Assembly: GCA_032027005.1 (NCBI GenBank)
Contig: JAVSMW010000009.1
Coordinates: 105,851-169,850 of the forward strand
Origin: JAVSMW01 sp032027005
GTDB taxonomy: Bacteria > Bacillota > Thermincolia > Thermincolales > UBA2595
Direction: 5' to 3'
Length of the DNA: 64,000 nucleotides
Shown here: in pieces, positions 8,570 through 18,300 of the stretch
How positions within the stretch are numbered: position 1 is the stretch's first letter
Layout of the letters: each line of letters begins with the position of its first letter
Notes under the pieces: generated by a model
Told to the model about the DNA's origin: nothing
Database searches by the model: none
The model's input: only the letters and a program-made list of their open reading frames with translations
Made by a program: the position numbers and the translations under genes

Positions 8570-9763
8570 TCATTCCTTATCAATTTTGTTTTTAGGCTGC
8601 AAAAGCCTTGCCCTGGTCAGGATTTTTTCACCATATTTGTCTTTTACCAAATCTACAGCTTTGGCCAGTCTGTCATCACCTGCCTGTTGCTCCTGAAACA
8701 TAGATAATTGGGCCTCTTCCTGATCAGTGAAGTTATGTACAGAAACACCAACCAGCCGTGTCGGCTTAATTGGCACATTTTTCAGCAGGCGGCAGGCTTC
8801 CTTATAGATGATCTCGTCAAGATTTGTAGGTAAATCGAGGGTAACAGACCTGGTAACAGTGCGAAAGTCGCTGTATTTAATTTTAATAGATATAGTTTTC
8901 CCTTTTAATGATTTTTTGCGCAGACTTCTCCCGACATCGGTAGTAAGTTCTAAAAGGTGTATCTCCAAATCATTTGGATTTGTGATATCAACAGCAAAGG
9001 TGTTCTCCCTGCCGACAGATTTAACCCTTCGCTCAGGCTCAACCGGCCGGTGGTCAATACCTCTAGCCAGGTTGTAGAGCTGATAGCCAAAGCTCCCAAA
9101 GATTTTGACCAGATTGGCTTCTGTTAAACGTCGCAGGTCCCGGACCTTTTTAATATTTAAACTGTAAAGCTTTTGGGCCGCCTTTTCCCCCACTCCCCAG
9201 ATTCTTCTGATATCCAAAGGATCCAGAAATTCCTGGACCCGATCCCCAGATACTGTCATGAAACCATCAGGCTTTGACAGATCAGAGGCCAGCTTGGCCA
9301 GAAATTTATTATGAGCAATCCCGATTGAGGCAGTCAGACCCAGTTCAGTTTTAATCCTGGACTTGATCTCCCGGCCAATGGCAGATGCCGGTCCAATCAG
9401 TGACAAACTCCCAGACACATCTAGAAAAGCCTCATCCAAGGCAATTGGCTCAATCAGCGGAGAATAGTCATAAAAGATTTTGTGCATTTGATAGGAAATT
9501 CGCCTGTAAGATACAAAATCAACGGGCAGAAACACTGCCTGGGGACACCGGCGCTGAGCTTCAGCCAAAGCCATGGCCGAATGAACACCGTACTGCCTGG
9601 CTTCATAAGAACAGGCGGAAACTACCCCACGGCTTTGCGGACTACCACCCACAATAACGGGCCTGCCCTTTAGTTCCGGGTTTTTCAGCTGCTCCACACT
9701 GGCATAAAAAGCATCCATATCACAATGAATTATTGAACGTTTAAAGGCTTGCGAACCTGACAT
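8570..9763 (-). CDS. dinB: DNA polymerase IV (Y-family translesion polymerase)
   Basis: Error-prone Y-family polymerase for lesion bypass. The 397 residues show IIHCDMDAFYASVEQ near the N-terminus (catalytic Asp), SYEARQYGV, PIALDEAFLDVS (catalytic Asp-Glu near residue 110), NKFLAKLASDLSKPDGF, a helix-hairpin-helix thumb (IWGVGEKAAQKL) and a little-finger domain. The C-terminal QLSMFQ resembles a beta-clamp-binding peptide, as expected for Pol IV. Full length. No LexA-type operator was identified upstream. DUF1653 follows directly. Confidence 0.95.
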   Translation of the reverse strand: MSGSQAFKRSIIHCDMDAFYASVEQLKNPELKGRPVIVGGSPQSRGVVSACSYEARQYGVHSAMALAEAQRRCPQAVFLPVDFVSYRRISYQMHKIFYDYSPLIEPIALDEAFLDVSGSLSLIGPASAIGREIKSRIKTELGLTASIGIAHNKFLAKLASDLSKPDGFMTVSGDRVQEFLDPLDIRRIWGVGEKAAQKLYSLNIKKVRDLRRLTEANLVKIFGSFGYQLYNLARGIDHRPVEPERRVKSVGRENTFAVDITNPNDLEIHLLELTTDVGRSLRKKSLKGKTISIKIKYSDFRTVTRSVTLDLPTNLDEIIYKEACRLLKNVPIKPTRLVGVSVHNFTDQEEAQLSMFQEQQAGDDRLAKAVDLVKDKYGEKILTRARLLQPKNKIDKE

Positions 9764-9821
9764 ATTTCAACGCAGTCCTCCGAACAGACTTTAATTTAAT
9801 TACGGGTTATCCAGGACTAAG

Positions 9822-9869
9822 AAAGTGAGACTTACTTCAGGTGGAGTTATAAACTCCGCCTGAAGTTTT
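9822..9869. repeat. CTTCAGGTGGAG hairpin repeat
   Basis: A 14-bp stem (9835-9848 with 9852-9865, one mismatch) is followed by seven T on the plus strand. Its left part (9822-9846) matches 29425-29449 in inverted orientation at 24 of 25 positions, so it is a dispersed element as well as a possible terminator. Confidence 0.6.
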
Positions 9870-9870
9870 T

Positions 9871-10827
9871 TTAGCCTTGTAGTTTTTTAGCTTCCCGTCT
9901 GTAATTAACCACCACAATGCCGACAGCTACAAGTAAAAGTGCAGCCCCCATGAGGATATTAAGTTTTTCCCCTGGCACAAACAATGCCGAGAGAACTGCC
10001 CCCGAAACCGGGATCATAAACTTGTAAATACTTATTTCGCCGGCTTTGTTATATTTCAACAGTGAATACCACAGTGAAAAAGCGGCAGCTGACAAAAAAG
10101 CTGCGTAAAACAGCAGGCCCCAGGCTTGAAGGGTGAAAATCATGGACTGCGGCTGTAATCCGGGATAACCCAAAACCAACAATATTACAGATCCTAACAA
10201 CATTTGCCATGCGGTCAGGACCAAGGGATGAATTTTGCCGGAAATGTTTTTGGAGATAATGGTTCCAATGGCACTAATCAGGCCGGCAAAAAGTAAAAAT
10301 CCCTCACCCTGCCAGGAAAAATCAAGGGAAAATTCTTGTCCGTAATTAACCAGAATGATACCGCACAGGCCTGTTGTTAAACCAACGATTTTTCTCCAGT
10401 TGAGCCGGTCATCAGTGTAGGCAAAGTGGGCCAGGATAAATATAAAAAAAGGACCACATGAGTTTAGAATTGCTCCCTTCATGCCGCTAACATGGGCCAG
10501 ACCATTGTAAAAGAAGAAATACTGCAGGGCAATTTGCAGGAGAGCTGAAACAATGAGGCCCGGCCAGTTATTTTTAGCTACCTGGCATCTCTGCTTGCTC
10601 ACTGCTGCGGCACCGAAGAGGAAAACAGCAGCCAATAAAAATCTCATTCCGGCTAAAATAACTTTAGCACTAAGATCATCAGGTGCAATTCTCATTTCCC
10701 CATAACTGACCTTTAGGACCGGGAAAGCACTGCCCCAAAGTATTGCACAAAAAATGGCCGCCACAGCGACAATATACTTATTAGTAAGGGGATGTATTTT
10801 TTCTTTGGCGATTTCAGTTGGTTCCAT
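9871..10827 (-). CDS. EamA/DMT-superfamily exporter
   Basis: Inner-membrane transporter of the drug/metabolite family, with about ten hydrophobic helices arranged as two EamA repeats. The first repeat starts at VAAIFCAILWGSAFPVLK and the second at LLFAGLISAIGTIISKNISG. The 318-residue length is normal. Substrate cannot be told from sequence; family members export amino acids, metabolites or drugs. The ATG at 10827 has only a distant GGAGG (about 17 nt), so the start is uncertain. It is flanked by repeats on both sides and shows no operon partner. Confidence 0.85.
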   Translation of the reverse strand: MEPTEIAKEKIHPLTNKYIVAVAAIFCAILWGSAFPVLKVSYGEMRIAPDDLSAKVILAGMRFLLAAVFLFGAAAVSKQRCQVAKNNWPGLIVSALLQIALQYFFFYNGLAHVSGMKGAILNSCGPFFIFILAHFAYTDDRLNWRKIVGLTTGLCGIILVNYGQEFSLDFSWQGEGFLLFAGLISAIGTIISKNISGKIHPLVLTAWQMLLGSVILLVLGYPGLQPQSMIFTLQAWGLLFYAAFLSAAAFSLWYSLLKYNKAGEISIYKFMIPVSGAVLSALFVPGEKLNILMGAALLLVAVGIVVVNYRREAKKLQG

Positions 10828-10937
10828 ATAATTACTCTATTTAGCCCTCCAAGTGTATACACAGTTTTTCGACATCACAGACAATTTCCCTGCTTTTTTA
10901 TAGATTTCCGCTCCCCAGTTCAACCTGAAAAGATAAA

Positions 10938-11119
10938 AAATAACCGCAGAGACGCAGAGAGCCAGTGCTGCTAGAAGTTGAAGCTTTTTAAATGAATGTT
11001 ACCGGTATCATATTGTTATTTTATTAGTTTTAAATGATACACTATGATCTATGTTCCAGTTTATCATATAATAAGGTTTCGTTATATAAATTATTTTTCT
11101 CTGCGTCTCTGCGGTTTGT
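10938..11119. repeat. Long inverted-repeat element (CGCAGAGACGCAGAG family)
   Basis: Arms AACCGCAGAGACGCAGAGA (10942-10960) and its exact reverse complement (11099-11117) bound about 140 bp of AT-rich DNA without an ORF. Related arms occur at 44391-44573 and 47719-47926. The size and structure suggest a MITE-like element; no target duplication was checked. It fills most of the 385-bp gap before the ABC genes. Confidence 0.7.
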
Positions 11120-11212
11120 TTTTTTAACTTTGGTCCATTGCGTAAAGTAATATTTCACACCTATCCTGAAAAGAATAGTCGTAGTCTAATATAACCGCAA
11201 AGGAGTCAAAAA

Positions 11213-11884
11213 GTGAGCATTACCTTAGAGTCTGTATATAAGGATTATAAAAACGGGGATGAAATTACTGAAGTTTTAAAAGATATTAATTTTACTGTTA
11301 AAGAAGGCGAAATGGTGGCCATCATTGGGCCGTCGGGGTCGGGTAAATCAACTCTGATGAATATTATCGGCTGTCTGGACCGGCCCACCAAAGGCAGCTA
11401 TTTACTGGCCGGACAAGACACAGCAAAACTACCGGACAAAAAACTGGCGGCAATTAGGAACAAACATATAGGGTTCGTTTTCCAATCCTTTAATCTGCTG
11501 CCAGAGTATACGGCCCTGGAAAATGTAGAACTGGCCATGCTTTATGGCGATGCCTCACCCAAAATAGCCAGGACTAAATCTCTTGAAGCACTGGAAATGC
11601 TTGGCCTCAAGGAAAGGCTGAAACATAAGCCCAGCCAACTTTCCGGAGGTCAGAAGCAGCGCGTTGCTATCGCCAGGGCTATTGTTAATTCCCCCTCCAT
11701 TATCCTAGCCGATGAACCTACGGGCAATCTCGACTCCCGGACGGGATGCGAAGTTATGGAAAGTTTTAGAGACTTAAACAAAAGTGGGCGAACAATAATT
11801 ATTGTTACCCATGATTTGGATATCGCCCAACAAGCGGAACGAACTATCAGGCTCAAAGACGGTATGATGGAGGAAACAAAATGA
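11213..11884 (+). CDS. MacB/LolD-type ABC transporter ATP-binding protein
   Basis: ATPase of a type VII (MacB-like) ABC system that powers export or mechanotransmission. The 223 residues contain IGPSGSGKSTLMNIIG (Walker A), the FQSFNLLP Q-loop, LSGGQKQRVAIARAI, ILADEPTGNLDS and the switch His in VTHD. The start is GTG with AAAGGAG 7 nt upstream. The stop overlaps the permease start as ATGA, so the two are coupled. No membrane-fusion protein gene adjoins it, so the substrate is unknown. Confidence 0.93.
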   Translation: MSITLESVYKDYKNGDEITEVLKDINFTVKEGEMVAIIGPSGSGKSTLMNIIGCLDRPTKGSYLLAGQDTAKLPDKKLAAIRNKHIGFVFQSFNLLPEYTALENVELAMLYGDASPKIARTKSLEALEMLGLKERLKHKPSQLSGGQKQRVAIARAIVNSPSIILADEPTGNLDSRTGCEVMESFRDLNKSGRTIIIVTHDLDIAQQAERTIRLKDGMMEETK

Positions 11885-13119
11885 GGGTTCAGGAAAAATT
11901 TCGCAGCAGTTTCAGGTCGCTATTTCATAATAAATTACGCAGTTTTTTGACCATGCTGGGAATAATTATCGGGATATTCTCCGTTATTATGCTCACTTCT
12001 ATCGGTGAAGGGGTTAAAGATCAGGTTACTTCTCAGGTGGAATCCCTGGGTGCCAACCTGCTGTATGTACTCCCTGGAAAAATTGAAATTGGGCATCCGA
12101 CAGGAAAAAGTAAGCTCGGAGTTCAGCAAGGCGGCTTCGGTCAGGTGCAGGCCGAGAACACCCTAACATATAATGATGTTCTAGACTTAAAAGGAAAGCC
12201 CAATATCAAAGCGGCAACCGGGATAATCGGAGGAATTGACAATTTGGATCAACTTAAAATATTGACTTCAACAACAGGAGTTGACGAGGATTTCGCCAAA
12301 ATATCGCGGCCAGACCTGAAACATGGACGATTTATCAATGCAGGGGACCGTAAAAACAAGGCCAAAGTGGCTGTGCTTGGAGACCAGGCGAACAAAGAGC
12401 TTTTTCAGGGGAAAAACTCTATTAATCAGACTTTCAAAATAAATGGCCATGATTACCGGGTGATAGGTATCCTAAAATACAAAAAACCTGAGAACATGGG
12501 TCCACAGGCTGAAGACCAGAATGTCAAGATTTATTTACCAATTACTGAAATGCTGGAACGGGACCAAACCAAAAAAGTTAGTCAGATCATAGTCCAGGCT
12601 GATTCACCCGGAACTGTTGAACCGGCTCAGGAAATCATCAAGAAAACCCTGCTGAAGCGTCACCTGGAAGTTGAATTTTCTATTTTGAAGCAGCAGGACA
12701 TGCTGAATGCTATTAATAATATCCTGGGGGTACTCACGGCAGGATTGGGTGGAATTGCCGCTATATCCCTGCTGGTAGGCGGAATTGGCATCATGAATAT
12801 AATGCTGGTGGCCGTGGCTGAGCGCACCAGGGAAATCGGTGTGCGCAAAGCCATAGGTGCCAGCAGGCGTGATATTCTAATTCAGTTCCTAATTGAAGCA
12901 GTATCCCTCAGTATTATCGGCGGTCTTTTTGGGCTGGCCCTGGGCTGGGGAGGCACCCGCCTGCTGCCGGCAGCAGTGCCGGCAATCCAAACTGCCATAT
13001 CCATACCTGCGGTTATCATTGCCCTGACCTTTGCCCTGCTGGTAGGTGTGTTCTTCGGGGTCTACCCCGCCACCAAAGCGGCTAAGCTTGATCCAATTGA
13101 AGCTTTAAGAAGTGAATAA
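11881..13119 (+). CDS. MacB/FtsX-family ABC transporter permease
   Basis: Permease partner of the preceding ATPase. The 412 residues have an N-terminal helix (FLTMLGIIIGIFSVIMLTSIGEG), a ~200-residue extracytoplasmic MacB core domain, then three helices in an FtsX domain (VGGIGIMNIMLVAVAERTREIG, RDILIQFLIEAVSLSIIGG, IIALTFALLVGVFFG). The RTREIGVRKAIGAS motif is characteristic. No separate accessory subunit is present; many Gram-positive homologues export peptides or respond to cell-envelope stress. Confidence 0.93.
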   Translation: MRVQEKFRSSFRSLFHNKLRSFLTMLGIIIGIFSVIMLTSIGEGVKDQVTSQVESLGANLLYVLPGKIEIGHPTGKSKLGVQQGGFGQVQAENTLTYNDVLDLKGKPNIKAATGIIGGIDNLDQLKILTSTTGVDEDFAKISRPDLKHGRFINAGDRKNKAKVAVLGDQANKELFQGKNSINQTFKINGHDYRVIGILKYKKPENMGPQAEDQNVKIYLPITEMLERDQTKKVSQIIVQADSPGTVEPAQEIIKKTLLKRHLEVEFSILKQQDMLNAINNILGVLTAGLGGIAAISLLVGGIGIMNIMLVAVAERTREIGVRKAIGASRRDILIQFLIEAVSLSIIGGLFGLALGWGGTRLLPAAVPAIQTAISIPAVIIALTFALLVGVFFGVYPATKAAKLDPIEALRSE

Positions 13120-13130
13120 GAAGAAAAATA

Positions 13131-13369
13131 AATAAGCCGCAGATGAACGCAGACGAACACGGATAAAAGACGCGGTGGGTTAAAAAATAACAAATCTACA
13201 ATCAAAATAAAGAATAGTGCTGTAAAAGATAGCACCAAAATAGTTGGTGAATTAGAAGATCCTTGCGAATCAGTTCAGAGGTGCGGAGAAAGAGGGATTA
13301 ACCTGGAAAAGCACTCACTCTCTGCGTCTCTGTTCTATTCTCTCTTTTTGATCTCTGCGTTTTCTTTTT
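13131..13369. repeat. Composite intergenic repeat remnant
   Basis: The gap between the permease and dedA begins with GCCGCAGATGAACGCAGACG and ends with CTCTGCGTCTCTG and CTCTGCGTTTTC. These are degenerate relatives of the CGCAGAGACGCAGAG arms seen elsewhere. No coding frame is evident. Confidence 0.45.
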
Positions 13370-13978
13370 TTATTTCTTCTTTTTGGCTTTAACTTTACGC
13401 CAATAAAAATACCCTAAAACAGCCAGGCCCAATGCGGTGAAGAAAACTATGTTGAAATCGTGCAGATAGCCCTGCAACTGGTCCCATCTGCCGGTAAATA
13501 TATAACCAAGGTAGACCAGCAGAAAGTTCCAGGGCAGGGATCCCAGGAAAGAATAGATACTGAACTTTACTATATCCATACGGGCGATACCTGCCGGAAG
13601 GGAAATAAAGGTCCGTACTGCCGGCAGCATTCTGGAAAGGAATACGGTAACTTCTCCCCTGGAGGAAAACCACCGGTCAGCCTGAGCCAGGTGTTTCTTT
13701 GACAGAAAAATGTATTTGCCATATTTATTTATAAAGGTCCGGCCCCCGGCCCGCCCGGCCGTGTAGGCCAGCAGACTGCCGGTGAGGTTGGCTAAGGAAG
13801 CCACCAGAGTGGTTTCCAGCATCCCCAGGCTGCCCTTTGCCACCAGGTGTCCGGCGTATGGCATAACAATTTCACTGGGGATAGGGATACAGGCACTTTC
13901 CAGGGTCATTGTAATAAAGATAGTGAGTAATTTATACTGTTCGATATCTGTTTTCAGCAATTGCTCTAACCATGACAA
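13370..13978 (-). CDS. DedA/SNARE-associated family membrane protein
   Basis: Integral membrane protein of the DedA family, implicated in phospholipid (undecaprenyl-phosphate or phosphatidylethanolamine) translocation and envelope homeostasis. It shows the typical ESACIPIPSEIVMPYAG and the FLSRMLPAVRTFISLPAGIARM re-entrant region, with four to five hydrophobic helices and a lysine-rich end. The start is placed at TTG 13978 (MSWLEQLLKT), 8 nt after GGAGG; an earlier TTG at 13993 would lie on the ribosome site. Monocistronic, flanked by repeats. Confidence 0.9.
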   Translation of the reverse strand: MSWLEQLLKTDIEQYKLLTIFITMTLESACIPIPSEIVMPYAGHLVAKGSLGMLETTLVASLANLTGSLLAYTAGRAGGRTFINKYGKYIFLSKKHLAQADRWFSSRGEVTVFLSRMLPAVRTFISLPAGIARMDIVKFSIYSFLGSLPWNFLLVYLGYIFTGRWDQLQGYLHDFNIVFFTALGLAVLGYFYWRKVKAKKKK

Positions 13979-14003
13979 TATATAAACCTCCAAGACTTAT
14001 TAC

Positions 14004-14124
14004 TTTATCCTATCGTAAGACTCCCACTTCTATAAGTGGGAGTGGTTCCCCGTACTCCGCTTCGGTGGGGATAGACTCCCCCACCGAAGTCTCGATGTTC
14101 AACTTTAGTTGAACGAGTTCACTG
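14004..14124 (+). repeat. Three-hairpin dispersed repeat, copy A
   Basis: A 121-bp element with three consecutive palindromes: ACTCCCACTT/AAGTGGGAGT, CTTCGGTGGGG/CCCCCACCGAAG and GTTCAACT/AGTTGAAC. It ends CGAGTTCACTG just 3 bp from the terC stop. Copies B (19258-19378, inverted) and C (58281-58399) share order and ends. It resembles the terminal structured regions of IS200/IS605-type elements, but no transposase gene is attached. Confidence 0.75.
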
Positions 14125-14126
14125 CC

Positions 14127-14984
14127 CTATTCCAGGTCGCATTTGAATTCAGGATCTTTTTTGGCCGGGAATAAAACGGAAATTATAATACTTAATGTAA
14201 GAATAACGATTATTGTTGCAATTGATGTCACCAGTGAAACGTGAATATCGAAGAATAACAAGGAGAGCTTAACCCCGGTAAAGGCCAGCACCAGAGCCAC
14301 TCCGTATTTCATTAAGTGGAATGACCGGTGGGATTTTTCTAACAGAAAATACATACTCCTAAGTCCCGATATCGCAAAAATATTGGAGCTGTAGATAATC
14401 AGCAGATCAGTTGAAACAGAGAATACTGCCGGTATTGAATCAATGGCAAAGATCAGGTCTGCCACGTCAACCAGAACCAGGATCGCAAAGAGCGGGGTGG
14501 CATGCAAAATATTATTTTCCCTGACAAAAAACTTCTGGCCATGCAGACAATCGGTTACCGGAATTATTCTTTTCAGCACCCTGAGAGTCCGGCTCTTCCT
14601 AAAGTGATCGGCATCATCGGGATTATCTTTGCCAAACCACATTTTTATTCCACTGGCTATCAGGATTACGCCAAAGATGTATAACACCCAGTGGAATTTA
14701 TTAACCATTTGCACACCTATAACAATGAATATCAGCCTGAGAATAATTGCTCCGATTATACCCCAGTTTAAAACACGCCACTGGTACTCTGTGGAAATGC
14801 CGAAACACGAAAAGATAAATAAGAACATAAACAGGTTGTCAACGCTGAGACTAAGTTCAATAATATAGCCGCCCAGAAATTCCAGAGCACTCTGAGGGCC
14901 TTTAATATAATACACTCCGGCATTGAAAATTGCGGCTAAACTAATCCAGAACAACGTCCATAGCAGTGCTTTCTTGGTTGACAA
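14127..14984 (-). CDS. TerC-family membrane protein, probable Mn2+ exporter
   Basis: Integral membrane protein of the TerC/Alx/YkoY family, linked to manganese efflux. The 285 residues hold about seven to nine helices with the diagnostic acidic motifs ELSLSVDNLFMF and DVADLIFAIDSIPAVFSV. I start at TTG 14984 (MSTKKALLWTLFW), 7 nt after AAGGAGG. Upstream in-frame ATGs lie inside the ribosome site or in the riboswitch terminator. A yybP-ykoY riboswitch with terminator precedes it, so expression should rise with Mn2+. The stop is followed at once by repeat copy A. Confidence 0.93.
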   Translation of the reverse strand: MSTKKALLWTLFWISLAAIFNAGVYYIKGPQSALEFLGGYIIELSLSVDNLFMFLFIFSCFGISTEYQWRVLNWGIIGAIILRLIFIVIGVQMVNKFHWVLYIFGVILIASGIKMWFGKDNPDDADHFRKSRTLRVLKRIIPVTDCLHGQKFFVRENNILHATPLFAILVLVDVADLIFAIDSIPAVFSVSTDLLIIYSSNIFAISGLRSMYFLLEKSHRSFHLMKYGVALVLAFTGVKLSLLFFDIHVSLVTSIATIIVILTLSIIISVLFPAKKDPEFKCDLE

Positions 14985-15012
14985 ATAAATTCCTCCTTTT
15001 TCCATGTTGTAG

Positions 15013-15056
15013 TGATAAAAAAAACCTGCATCCATGCTTAAGAAGCCGGATGCAGA
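15013..15056 (-). terminator. Riboswitch expression-platform terminator
   Basis: CTGCATCC (15048-15055) pairs with GGATGCAG (15026-15033) and is followed by eight T. It lies between the yybP-ykoY aptamer and terC and shares bases with the aptamer's 3' strand, as expected of transcriptional control. Confidence 0.85.
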
Positions 15057-15150
15057 GTCTCACAAAGCGTAATCAAGCTAACAAAGCCGGGCCTTAGGGC
15101 CGTCTTGACGACTTTGTTTCCCCAGGTGGGTAGTTACTCCCTCTGTCCAT
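15047..15150 (-). promoter_or_regulatory. yybP-ykoY manganese riboswitch
   Basis: On the minus strand the leader reads GGGAGTAACTACCC, then AAAGTCGTCAAGACGGCC, a GGCCCTAAGGCC hairpin, and finally TTTGTGAGACTCTGC. These match the conserved blocks of the yybP-ykoY aptamer (GGGGAGUA, GUCgUCA...GACGGCC and GaGACcuuUGC). The downstream gene is a TerC homologue, the standard partner, and a terminator overlaps its 3' end. Confidence 0.9.
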
Positions 15151-15344
15151 TAACTATTTTAAATCATTTTAATGAAACAATCAACCAGACATTTCTGAAA
15201 TTATAAAATAAATTCCAAAACCTCTTGAAATATTTTGCACGAGGATGTAAAATCTAAATAGAGATACCCCAAGGGGGTACGGGTATGTGCTGGGGCAGTT
15301 AGCGAAATTTTTATTAATGTTATTAAGGAGAGGAGCGTGGGTTA

Positions 15345-18300
15345 GTGAAACAGGAATTAAAGAATAAATTTGGAGATCGGGTGACCTTTGATGAAGTGGA
15401 AAGAATGCTGTATTCTCATGATGTGGCAAACCTGCCTTCAGCAGTTGAAAAAATGGTGTTAAAAACTGCTGATGCCGTTGTTCAGCCGGAGACACCGGAA
15501 GAAGTGATAGAACTGGTCAGGCTCGCTCAAAAGAAAAAGATCCCCCTCACCCCCAGGGGAGCCGGAACCAGTGGCTATGGCGGGGTTATTCCAGTTAAAA
15601 AAGGAATTGTTGTGGTTTTTACCAGAATGAACAAGGTACTCAAAGTGGACAGGAAAAAAATGACTGTTACCGTCCAGCCGGGCATTGTCTGGGCCCAACT
15701 GGAAGAAGAACTCAAAAAAAGTGGATTGGCTTTACGGCTCTATCCCTCCAGTGCTCCGGGCGCGACTGTCGGGGGTTGGGTTGGAGAAGGCGGTTCCGGT
15801 ATAGGCAGTTATGAATATGGCTTTTTCTCTGACAATGTTATTGAAATTAAGGCAGTCACACCTGACGGAAATCTGAAATCCTTCAAGGGTGATGAGCTGG
15901 CTGTTATCAACAGAACTGAGGGGATTACCGGTTTTGCCGTAGAAGTGACTATGGCCCTTCGTGAACTGGATGAGGAGAAAAAAGTGCTGGCTGCTTTTGA
16001 GGATTTCGGCAGTCTGGTGAAAACTATCCAGGCCATTAATTCCGTAAATCTGCCTGTCTGGCATATCAATTTTAACACGGCTGATTTTGTGAAAAACAAA
16101 GCAAATGCGGTTGAGCTTGCAGCTCAAATGGCTGAAGCAAGTCAAACCACCCATAATTCAACTGTTCTGCCCGGAAACCGGCATCTTTTAATGGTAGTGT
16201 ATCCAGGTCAGCGAGAAAAGGCTGTTAAAGAAAAACTCTTGCACATTTTAACGCTAAACAAGGGCGAAGTATTAAGTGATGAACTTGCCGAACATGAGTG
16301 GAGCGAACGTTTTTACACTATGCGGGTTAAGAACCTTGGCCCCTCCCTTATTCCATCGGAAGCCATTATCCCCTTGACCGGTATAGCCGGTGTTGTTAGT
16401 GAAGCGGATCTTAAACTCGAAGGCATCTCAATCGAAGGCAGCATGGTCAACAAGGAGGGCATTACCCTGCTGGCTTTCCTGACCGGTGACGAAAGAACAG
16501 CGGCATACAATGTCGGTTTTGCCAAATCACTTGTCATGATGGATATCGCCAAGAAACATGGCGGACGTGCTTATTCGGTGGGCTTATACTTCACTGATGA
16601 TGCCGCAGAGGCATTAGGTGCCGAAAACCTCAAAAAAATGGCGGAGTTCAAAAAACGGACTGACCCCCATAACCTTTTTAACCCCGGTAAAATCCTCAAT
16701 GATTCAGGAAATTCCGCCCTGCTGCGAACAGCAATGAAACTGGGTAAGCTGACCCCAGACACCCTTTTGGGGGTAGCAGAAAAATTCCTTAGTGATAAAC
16801 CAAAAGTTAAACGTAAGCTGGTTGATGTAATTACCAGGGCCGCTTATGCGTGTGCCCAGTGCGGCTATTGCACAGATACCTGCACCTTGTATATGGGCTT
16901 CCAATGGGAAAGTGCCACACCCCGAGGCAAATGGTACATTCTGCGTCAGTATCTGAAAGGAAATATCGAGTTGGACCAGAAAACAGTTGATAAGTTCCTG
17001 ATGTGCACCACATGTAAACGCTGCAATTCTGTCTGCCAGGTTAACCTGCCGATCATGGAGCTATGGGATCAGTTTAGGCCCATCCTGGTTAATGAAATGG
17101 GCTTCGCCACCTATAGCGCCTTTGAAATGATGGGAGAAAGTGTGCACAGTGATTTAAATATCTGGGCTGGGCGCAGAAGTGAAAGAACAGCTTGGGTCCC
17201 GGCAGACGTAAAAGCTGAGGAATCGGCTGAAGTTGCTTACTGGGCCGGGTGTACGGCTTCCTTTGTAACCACTGATACAGCAGAGAATGCCGTGCATATT
17301 CTCAAAGAAGGCGGGGTCAACTTCTGTACCCTGGGCAAAGATGAGGGCTGTTGCGGGACACCAATGCTGGTGGCCGGCAAATTGGATACCTTTGAGTTCA
17401 TTTTCCGTAATAATATTGAGGGCTTAATAAAACGGGGCGTGAGAGAGGTTGTAATCTCCTGTCCCGGCTGCTATATGGCCTTTGCTCATGCCTATCCGAT
17501 CTGGGCGAAAAAACTTGGTTATCCATACAATTTTAAATTAAAGCATATTTCAGAGAAGGCCGAGGAGCTGATTAATGAGGGTAAGCTGAAGTTTAAGCAG
17601 CCCGTCAATAAGAAGATTACTTGGCATGATTCCTGCCATATTGGACGCCACAGCGGCATTTATGATGCCCCACGCAATGTTTTAAAAGCCATACCCGGTG
17701 TCGAATACGTGGAAATGCAGCACCACCGGGAAGATGCCCTTTGCTGCGGCAGTGTTTTGACCAGGATTGGGGAGCCGCCGGTAGCTGATAAGCTTGGAGC
17801 GATGCGGGTTAATGAGGCTGTGGCAGTCAAAGCCGAGGCACTGCTTGCCACCTGTCCCTGCTGTGAAGTCCAGCTGAGGGCATCAGGCCAGCATGCCAAT
17901 ATTAATATGCCGGTGTTGGATTTCACTGATGTAGTAGTGGAAGCTCTGGGTTATGAATATAAAAACACTTCAGATTTTACCCTGTTTATGTGGGGAATAT
18001 TTGAGAAGGTCCTGGAAATCATGACTGTAGATGGCATTGTTGACATGATGAGTGATATGATGCCCGAAATTATGGCCGCCATGCCTTCGGCCATGCAGCC
18101 AATGATGAAGGGTATGGAAGCACTGCCGGGTTCAGTGCAGTCTCCTGCCCTGTCTATGATGGAAAAAATGATTCCTACCCTGATGCCAAAACTTCTTCCA
18201 TCTATGATGCCCAAACTGCTGCCTAAAATCATGCTGCTAATGAAAGAATACGTCCCTGACATGCCAATCCAGATGGAAGAGAAACTCCCCACCCTGCTGC

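Noticed and set aside
14985..15035. Longer N-terminus of the TerC protein
   Set aside because: The extra codons lie in the riboswitch terminator and ribosome site.
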